This document shows, piece after piece, positions 1 to 4,267 of a DNA stretch of 7,181 bases. Origin of the DNA: JBOGZI01 sp050697275 (GTDB lineage: Bacteria; Actinomycetota; Thermoleophilia; Solirubrobacterales; 70-9); NCBI GenBank assembly GCA_050697275.1, contig JBOGZI010000152.1:1-7181 (forward strand). Direction: 5' to 3'. The notes below the pieces were generated by a model. It saw only the letters and a list, made by a program, of their open reading frames with translations, was not told the origin of the DNA and made no database searches. How positions within the stretch are numbered: the first letter of the stretch is position 1; each line of letters starts with the position of its first letter. Position numbers and translations under genes: made by a program.

Positions 1-19
1 ATTTTGCTCGGCTCGCTGA

Positions 20-68
20 GGCTCGCGCCATATGCGAGCCGGGGCCGACCCTAAAGGGCCGGCCCCGG
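20..68 (-). terminator. Tandem GC hairpins after the P-II gene, probable terminator
   Basis: Positions 39-47 pair with 60-68 and, past one mismatch (48/59), 49-51 pair with 56-58 around a TAAA tetraloop, giving a 12-bp, almost pure G-C hairpin 24 bp after the P-II stop codon. A second perfect 7-bp stem (20-26 with 34-40, loop 27-33) shares bases 39-40 with it, so the two compete for those bases. No U-tract follows on the minus strand, so this would be a U-less terminator of the kind common in GC-rich actinobacteria, or a 3'-end stabiliser. The GGCTCGC arm also recurs as a direct repeat at 10-16. Confidence 0.5.
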
Positions 69-92
69 TCGTGCACACTTCTTCGCTGCCGG

Positions 93-461
93 CTACGCGG
101 CGACTTCCTCGCCGGTGTGCGCCTGCAGCACCGTCTCTCCCTCCTCGCCGGTGCGGATGCGAATCGCCTCCTCCACCGGCAGGACGAAGATCTTCCCATC
201 GCCGACGTCGCCGGTCCGGGCGTGCTTCAGGATCGTCTCGACCACCATGCCCTTGTCCTTGTCCTCAACGACGACCTCCAGCTTCAGCTTCGGCCGCACG
301 TTGACGGTCAGGGTCGAGCCGCGGTAGGTCTCGACGACGCCCTTCTGCCGGCCCGATCCCTTCACCTCGCCGATCGAGAGGGAGGGAAACCCCCTCTCGA
401 GCAGCTCGGACCGGATCGGCTCGAACGCCTCGTGACGGATGAACGCTTCGACCTTCTTCAT
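93..461 (-). CDS. glnB: P-II family nitrogen regulatory protein (GlnB/GlnK type)
   Basis: This 122-residue protein is a full-length P-II signal protein, a cytoplasmic trimer that reads ATP/ADP and 2-oxoglutarate and controls nitrogen targets, above all the Amt channel. It aligns without gaps to E. coli GlnB over about 108 residues. Visible hallmarks are the start MKK, the T-loop base GRQKG (37-41), YRG (46-48), Lys58, the B-loop TG..GDGKIFV (83-93, with Lys90) and the C-loop IRIRTGE (100-106, with Arg101 and Arg103). Gln39, which takes part in 2-oxoglutarate/Mg-ATP binding, is present, as is Arg47, which plugs the Amt pore in known complexes. The usual uridylylation/adenylylation Tyr51 is Leu, while Tyr46 and Ser49 remain. 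The ATG lies 12 bp after the amt stop codon; a GGGGGTGA-like ribosome site overlaps that stop, so the two genes are probably co-transcribed and translationally coupled. The order amt-then-P-II and the pore-plugging Arg favour a GlnK-like role; the glnB/glnK name is conventional only. Confidence 0.96.
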   Translation of the reverse strand: MKKVEAFIRHEAFEPIRSELLERGFPSLSIGEVKGSGRQKGVVETYRGSTLTVNVRPKLKLEVVVEDKDKGMVVETILKHARTGDVGDGKIFVLPVEEAIRIRTGEEGETVLQAHTGEEVAA

Positions 462-473
462 CGTTTCACCCCC

Positions 474-1949
474 TCAGGCCCTGCTCGCGGACTCGGACGG
501 CACGGCCACCGGCGTACCCGCGACATGCGGGGCATGGCCCTCACTCGGGTACTCCTCCTGCGGGATGAACTCCTCCGGGTAGCCGTACATGCCATGGGTG
601 CTGATGTCGAGACCGGCGTCCTCGTCAACCTCCGGGACCCGGAGACCGATCGTCGCCTTAATCAGCGCGAAGGTCGCCAGCGACAGCGTCAGCACGACCA
701 CGAACGTACCCGCAACGCCGACAGCCTGGACACCAAGCTGCCCGGCGGTGGCACTCATGGGAGCATCCCCGATGATCCCGTACCAGAGGCCGGGGCTGGC
801 CGCATCACCGACGAGCCGCGCGGACCCGAAGATGCCGACCGACAGCGTCCCCCAGATCCCGGCCAGGCCGTGCGCGGAGAGCGCGCCGACCGGATCATCC
901 AGGTACTTCTCGATCGTGATCACTCCGAACACGACCACCACGCCGGCCACCAGCCCGATGATCGGGGCGGCCCAGTACTCGACGTAGCCGCAGGCCGCGG
1001 TGATCGCGACGAGACCGGCGATCGCGCCGTTGCCGGCCATGCCGACGTCGAGCGAGCGGGTCAGCAGCCAGACCATGAGCAGCGCGCCGACGACGCCAGC
1101 CGAGGCGCCCAGCTGGGTGTTCAGCGCCACCTCCGCGAACAGCACGTCGTCCGTGGCCAGGGTGGACCCGGCGTTGAACCCGAACCAGCCGATCCAGAGG
1201 ATCATCACCCCGAGGCCCACCATCGGCATCGAGTGACCGGGGATCGCCCGCGGCCTCCCGTCCTTGCCGTACTTCCCCTTCCTCGCGCCCAGCAGCAGCA
1301 GCGCCGCCAGCCCGGCCGTCGCGCCCGTCAGGTGCACCACGGAGGAGCCCGCGAAGTCGAGCACCTCCTTGCCGCCGACGTCGTCCAGCAGGCCGAAGCC
1401 CGACCAGACCGAGTGCGCGATCAGGGGATAGATCAGGGCCCCGAAGACGATCGCGAACAGCGCGTACGCGCCGAAGCTGATCCGTTCCAGCGTCGTTCCC
1501 CAGACGATCGCCAGGGAGACCGCGCAGAACGCGAGACCGAAGAGCATGCTCATCGCGTCGGCTCCGGCCACCGTGAAGGCGTCCTCGCCGGTTCCGATCA
1601 CCTGGTTGAAATGGAAGAAGAAGCCGTCGGTGCCGAAGAACTCGTTCCCCGACCCGGAGTTGATCCCGTAGCCGACCGCCCACCAGACGAGGGAGACCAC
1701 GCCCAGGTTGACGAGGATCTTGGCAACACCCGTTCCGACGTTCTTCTTCCTCGAGAAGCCGATCTCGAGCAGCAGGAAGCCCGCCTGCATGAAGAACACC
1801 AGAGCGGTGGCCACCATGATCCAGGTCATGTCCAGCTCCAGATCAAGGGCCGCAGGATCCACCGCCTCCTCCTGGGCGAACGCCATCCCGGGCAGCACCA
1901 GGGAGAGGATCAGGGCCAGCAGCGCGGTGAGGCCCAGCCGCTTACGCAT
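474..1949 (-). CDS. amt: Ammonium transporter (Amt family)
   Basis: This is a complete 491-residue Amt/MEP channel that conducts ammonia/ammonium across the cytoplasmic membrane. Residues 1-25 form a cleavable-type signal peptide (basic start, hydrophobic core, Ala-Phe-Ala before Gln26), followed by about eleven membrane helices (roughly 42-436). Aligned to E. coli AmtB, the key residues are all present: the Phe gates Phe141 (F107) and Phe258 (F215), external-site residues Trp182 (W148) and Ser262 (S219), Asp198 (D160) in the DFAGSSVVH signature, and the pore twin histidines His206 (H168) and His360 (H318, in LSAHGLAGIWG). The cytoplasmic tail (about 437-491) carries the family motif GLDIS.HG, which couples the trimer and meets P-II, then a Pro/Glu-rich end. 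The equivalent of Gln104 is Gly138, a minor departure. The start is supported by a strong AAGGAGGA site 8 nt upstream and by the signal peptide. It lies first in a two-gene unit with the P-II gene. Confidence 0.98.
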   Translation of the reverse strand: MRKRLGLTALLALILSLVLPGMAFAQEEAVDPAALDLELDMTWIMVATALVFFMQAGFLLLEIGFSRKKNVGTGVAKILVNLGVVSLVWWAVGYGINSGSGNEFFGTDGFFFHFNQVIGTGEDAFTVAGADAMSMLFGLAFCAVSLAIVWGTTLERISFGAYALFAIVFGALIYPLIAHSVWSGFGLLDDVGGKEVLDFAGSSVVHLTGATAGLAALLLLGARKGKYGKDGRPRAIPGHSMPMVGLGVMILWIGWFGFNAGSTLATDDVLFAEVALNTQLGASAGVVGALLMVWLLTRSLDVGMAGNGAIAGLVAITAACGYVEYWAAPIIGLVAGVVVVFGVITIEKYLDDPVGALSAHGLAGIWGTLSVGIFGSARLVGDAASPGLWYGIIGDAPMSATAGQLGVQAVGVAGTFVVVLTLSLATFALIKATIGLRVPEVDEDAGLDISTHGMYGYPEEFIPQEEYPSEGHAPHVAGTPVAVPSESASRA

Positions 1950-1957
1950 TTTGTAGT

Positions 1958-1965
1958 TCCTCCTT
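1958..1965 (-). promoter_or_regulatory. Ribosome binding site of amt
   Basis: AAGGAGGA reads on the minus strand 8 nt before the amt ATG at 1949, close to the ideal anti-16S match. It fixes the start codon and sits 2 nt after a strong hairpin (1968-1992). Confidence 0.85.
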
Positions 1966-1967
1966 GC

Positions 1968-1992
1968 CCGCCGGGGTTCGACCCCGCGGCGG
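1968..1992 (-). promoter_or_regulatory. Leader hairpin directly upstream of the amt ribosome binding site
   Basis: On the minus strand CCGCC (1992-1988) pairs with GGCGG (1972-1968) and, after a 2-nt GC bulge, GGGG pairs with CCCC around a TCGAA loop. This gives 9 G-C pairs ending 2 nt before the AAGGAGGA site. If the amt message starts upstream of it, the helix could stack on or limit access to the ribosome site, or simply protect the 5' end. The loop region reads GGTTCGACCCC on the plus strand, which looks like a tRNA T-arm, but no tRNA surrounds it. Confidence 0.5.
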
Positions 1993-2027
1993 TCGCGGTT
2001 TACCGTCGCGTGCCACCGTAGGGGCGA

Positions 2028-2070
2028 CCGGCCGGGCTTTCCTTATCCCGCTGTCGAAAATCCCGGCCGG
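2028..2070. repeat. Perfect 9-bp inverted repeat in the divergent intergenic region
   Basis: CCGGCCGGG (2028-2036) is repeated in inverted form as CCCGGCCGG (2062-2070), 25 bp apart. Beyond one mismatch the match continues inward with TTT/AAA (2038-2040 with 2058-2060). It lies 79 bp upstream of the amt start and 99 bp upstream of the dehydrogenase start. It could be a dyad operator for a regulator serving both genes or a long hairpin in an amt leader. The sequence alone does not decide. Confidence 0.45.
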
Positions 2071-2103
2071 AGCTTTCTCCCGATGGTCAGGGGCAGGACT
2101 CGG

Positions 2104-2132
2104 CTGGCCAGGCAGCCAACTCCCGCTAGAGT
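2104..2132 (+). promoter_or_regulatory. Candidate promoter of the aldehyde dehydrogenase gene
   Basis: TAGAGT at 2127-2132 fits an actinobacterial -10 element (4 of 6 against TATAAT). The hexamer CTGGCC at 2104-2109, 17 bp upstream, is only a poor -35 match. Transcription would start near 2139, leaving a leader of about 30 nt before the ATG at 2170. The call is tentative. Confidence 0.3.
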
Positions 2133-2157
2133 GCGGCAGGGCACGAGCAACGGCGCG

Positions 2158-2163
2158 AGGGAG
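2158..2163 (+). promoter_or_regulatory. Ribosome binding site that sets the dehydrogenase start
   Basis: AGGGAG lies 6 nt before the ATG at 2170. The in-frame upstream ATG at 2083 would add 29 Arg-rich residues unlike any aldehyde dehydrogenase and would overlap the candidate promoter, so 2170 is preferred. Confidence 0.65.
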
Positions 2164-2169
2164 CTGCGA

Positions 2170-3732
2170 ATGGCCACCAGGACCGGCACAGAGCCGACGG
2201 CGAGCGACACGCAGGGGGGCAACGGCGCCACCGCGGACGGGCTCGAGGTCCGCAACCCGGCCGACGACTCCCTGATCACCACCCTCCCGGTGGATGGCCC
2301 GGAGCGGGTGCGCGACGTGGTGCAGCGGGTGCGCGCCAACCAGCCCGAGTGGGAGGCGCTCGGGATCAAGGGCCGGGCGCGCTGGCTCGGCGAGCTCCGC
2401 GACTGGCTGCTCGACCACCAGGACTCGATTGCCAACACGATGCAGGCCGAGACCGGAAAGGTCCGCGCCGAGGCCGCCTCCGAGGTGCCCTACGTCGTCG
2501 ACTTGATCAACTTCTACGGCAAGAAGGCGCGCAGGTACATCGGCGAGCAGAAGGTCCCGGCGCACTCACCGCTGATGAAGGCGAAGCGACTGCGCGTCCA
2601 GTACCGGCCCTATCCGGTGGTCGGGGTGATCAGTCCCTGGAACTTCCCCCTCGTCCTCTCGCTCGGCGACGCGATTCCGGCGCTTCAGGCGGGTGCCGCG
2701 GTGATGGTCAAACCCTCCGAGGTGACCCCGCTCGGGCTCGGCGAGGTGATCGAGGCGTGGAAGGACGAGATCGGCGGCCCCGACGTCTTCGATGTCGTCA
2801 ATGGGATGGGCGAGACCGGCTCGGCGCTGGTCGACGAGGCCGACTTCATCCAGTTCACCGGCTCGGACCGGACCGCGAGGAAGGTACTCGCGCGCGCCGC
2901 CGAGACGCTGACTCCGGTCAGCGCCGAGCTGGGCGGCAAGGACCCGATGATCGTGCTGAAGAGCGCCGACCTGGAGAAGGCCGCCAACGCCGCCACCTGG
3001 GGCTCGTTCGCGAACACCGGTCAGGTCTGCATCTCGGTCGAGCGTCTCTACGTGGAGGAACCGGTCTACGACGAGTTCGTCGGGCGGCTCACCGCCGAGG
3101 TGGCGAAGCTGAACCAGGGCATGGACGACGAGAGCTACGGCTCCGAGCTCGGCGCGATGACCTTCGCGCCCCAGACCGAGATCGTCGAGTCGCACATCGC
3201 CGAGGCCCGCGAGCGCGGCGCCAAGGTCCTGACCGGCGGCGAGCGACTCGATGGCGAAGGCGACTGGTACCCGCCGACCGTGCTCGCCGACGTGGACCAC
3301 TCGATGAGGGTGATGACCGATGAGAGCTTCGGCCCCGTGGTCGGGGTGATGAAGGTGCGCGACGCCGAGGAGGCGGTCCGGCTCGCCAACGACAGCCGCT
3401 ACGGGCTCTCGGCCTCGGTGTTCGGGAAGACGCGGGAGGCCGAGGCGGTGGCGCGGCGGCTCGAGGTCGGGACCGCGAACGTGAACGACGTGATTGTCGG
3501 CTTCCTCGCCTCCGACGTGCCGATGGGAGGCTGGAAGGACTCCGGGATCGGCTTCCGGCACGGCGACTACGGGATCAAGAAGTTCGTCCGGCCCGAGTCG
3601 CTGGTGATCACCCGCTTCGGCCAGAAGCGCGAGCCCCTCTACTTCCCCTACACCGAGAAGCGCCGCGAGAGGCTGCGGCGGATCGCCACCTTCTTCAACG
3701 CACGCGACTGGCGCCGCAGGCTCGGACGCTAG
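2170..3732 (+). CDS. NAD(P)-dependent aldehyde dehydrogenase, succinate-semialdehyde dehydrogenase (GabD2-like)
   Basis: With the ATG at 2170 this is a 520-residue enzyme of the aldehyde dehydrogenase superfamily, oxidising an aldehyde to its acid with NAD(P)+ in the cytoplasm. The catalytic set is complete: PWNFP with Asn158, KPSE with Lys181, the cofactor-loop motif FTGSDRTA (229-236), ELGGKDP with general base Glu253, GQVCIS with nucleophile Cys287, and ESFGP with Glu385. From memory the closest relative is mycobacterial GabD2 (Rv1731), which shares the SAELGGK.PMIV and GQ.CIS.ER.YVE blocks, the PMGG...SG.G.RHG block and a basic tail. That suggests succinate semialdehyde (GABA breakdown) as substrate, but substrate choice is inference. 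The first 23 residues are a low-complexity Thr/Ser/Gly stretch outside the fold. The last 25 or so (about 495-520) are very Arg-rich. The gene stands alone, divergent from amt and convergent with the next gene. Confidence 0.93.
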   Translation: MATRTGTEPTASDTQGGNGATADGLEVRNPADDSLITTLPVDGPERVRDVVQRVRANQPEWEALGIKGRARWLGELRDWLLDHQDSIANTMQAETGKVRAEAASEVPYVVDLINFYGKKARRYIGEQKVPAHSPLMKAKRLRVQYRPYPVVGVISPWNFPLVLSLGDAIPALQAGAAVMVKPSEVTPLGLGEVIEAWKDEIGGPDVFDVVNGMGETGSALVDEADFIQFTGSDRTARKVLARAAETLTPVSAELGGKDPMIVLKSADLEKAANAATWGSFANTGQVCISVERLYVEEPVYDEFVGRLTAEVAKLNQGMDDESYGSELGAMTFAPQTEIVESHIAEARERGAKVLTGGERLDGEGDWYPPTVLADVDHSMRVMTDESFGPVVGVMKVRDAEEAVRLANDSRYGLSASVFGKTREAEAVARRLEVGTANVNDVIVGFLASDVPMGGWKDSGIGFRHGDYGIKKFVRPESLVITRFGQKREPLYFPYTEKRRERLRRIATFFNARDWRRRLGR

Positions 3733-3740
3733 CCCCCGCG

Positions 3741-3774
3741 GCAGGGACCCGGAGGACCTTCCCCCGAGCCCTGC
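3741..3774. terminator. Hairpin between convergent genes, possible bidirectional terminator
   Basis: GCAGGG (3741-3746) pairs with CCCTGC (3769-3774) in the 61-bp gap between the dehydrogenase stop and the convergent small gene's stop. The stem is symmetric and could serve both strands, but it is only 6 bp, has a 22-nt loop, and no T-tract follows on either side. Position is the main support. Confidence 0.35.
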
Positions 3775-3793
3775 AGGACCCCTCTGCTTCAGG

Positions 3794-4111
3794 CTAGGCC
3801 GGAGCCGAGGCGAGGTCGCTGTCGAGCCGCTTGGCCTCCGCGTCGAACCACTCGGCGACGAGGCGAAGCCAGGCGACCTCGGCGCGAGTCCTGACGCGAA
3901 CGTACTCGGCATGCTCCTCGCCGGCGATTCTCAGCGCGTCCGAGACCGTGATCCCGTCCCTGCCGCCGCCGTCGTCCCCGACCAGGGTCCAGTCGGCGCG
4001 GCCGCCGGGGCCGATGTCCTCCTCCAGGGAAAGCCTCGTCCCGTCGCTCAGTAGGAGGGCCTTCGGCTCGCGGCCTCCGATGCGGACACCGTGTGAGTCC
4101 TTCGCTTCCAT
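3794..4111 (-). CDS. Small acidic hypothetical protein, 105 residues
   Basis: I do not recognise this family. The protein is soluble and acidic, with no signal peptide, membrane segment or cysteine. The first half (about 8-45) alternates short hydrophobic and charged stretches (KALLLSDGTRLSLEED, then a Gly-rich turn and ADWTLVGD), suggesting a small beta-rich domain. A Gly/Asp-rich linker (45-53) leads to a long likely helix (about 56-99) with Trp81 and Trp88 and many Glu/Arg pairs. Support that it is real: a near-perfect AAGGAGGG site 5 nt before the ATG, an adjacent hairpin, an upstream AT-richer promoter-like island, and balanced composition, unlike the Ser/Pro/Arg-rich frame on the opposite strand. 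It is monocistronic, lying 156 bp downstream of metE on the same strand and convergent with the dehydrogenase gene. No function can be inferred from context. Confidence 0.75.
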   Translation of the reverse strand: MEAKDSHGVRIGGREPKALLLSDGTRLSLEEDIGPGGRADWTLVGDDGGGRDGITVSDALRIAGEEHAEYVRVRTRAEVAWLRLVAEWFDAEAKRLDSDLASAPA

Positions 4112-4116
4112 CTCAT

Positions 4117-4142
4117 CCCTCCTTGCCCGGCTCCCGCCGGGC
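4117..4142 (-). promoter_or_regulatory. Ribosome binding site plus abutting hairpin of the small hypothetical gene
   Basis: The minus strand reads a perfect 7-bp hairpin (GCCCGGC, loop GGGA, GCCGGGC; 4142-4125) followed with no gap by AAGGAGGG (4124-4117), 5 nt before the ATG at 4111. The 12-mer CGGGCAAGGAGG here is identical to the one before amt (1970-1959), where a hairpin also precedes the ribosome site. Confidence 0.6.
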
Positions 4143-4213
4143 GATCGCTCTTCGTGAGGCTCGCCCCTCGGCTCTCATGATCCGGAGAGGCGTTCCTCGA
4201 CCAGAGCGAGATG

Positions 4214-4241
4214 ATGCTAGCAACCGCTAATGAAATGCTAA
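4214..4241 (-). promoter_or_regulatory. Candidate promoter of the small hypothetical gene
   Basis: In an AT-richer island, TTAGCA (4241-4236) and TAGCAT (4219-4214) on the minus strand each match 4 of 6 bases of the -35 and -10 consensus with a 16-bp spacer. Transcription would start near 4207, giving a leader of about 95 nt that includes the hairpin before the ribosome site. Three GCTA copies on the plus strand (4216, 4226, 4237) overlap the promoter at 10- to 11-bp steps. Confidence 0.35.
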
Positions 4242-4267
4242 AGGCTTGTTAACCGGCCAGCCAGCAG

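Noticed and set aside
1973..1987. tRNA T-arm-like GGTTCGACCCC on the plus strand
   Set aside because: A 5-bp T-stem with a 7-nt loop does not form, there is no acceptor stem or CCA, and the bases upstream are the amt start. It is better explained as the loop of the amt leader hairpin.
2001..2015. Sigma-54-like TGGCACG on the minus strand upstream of amt
   Set aside because: The -24 half matches well but the -12 GC element is missing at the required distance (GGTAA instead), and actinobacteria generally lack sigma-54.
117..2021. 634-codon open frame on the plus strand, antisense to amt and the P-II gene
   Set aside because: It is antisense to two fully convincing genes. Its translation is rich in Arg, Asp, His, Gln and Pro without any recognisable domain, as expected from GC-rich codon bias.
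2083..2169. Longer dehydrogenase start at the ATG at 2083
   Set aside because: It adds an Arg-rich segment unlike the family, overlaps the candidate promoter and lacks a ribosome site as good as the one before 2170.
2566..3912. 448-codon open frame on the minus strand, antisense to the dehydrogenase gene
   Set aside because: It mirrors the dehydrogenase coding frame, shows low-complexity Leu/Gly/His/Arg composition and also overlaps the small gene, which has far better start signals.
3831..4157. 108-codon plus-strand open frame opposite the small hypothetical gene
   Set aside because: Its Ser/Pro/Arg-rich composition and lack of a ribosome site contrast with the minus-strand gene, which has AAGGAGGG at ideal spacing.
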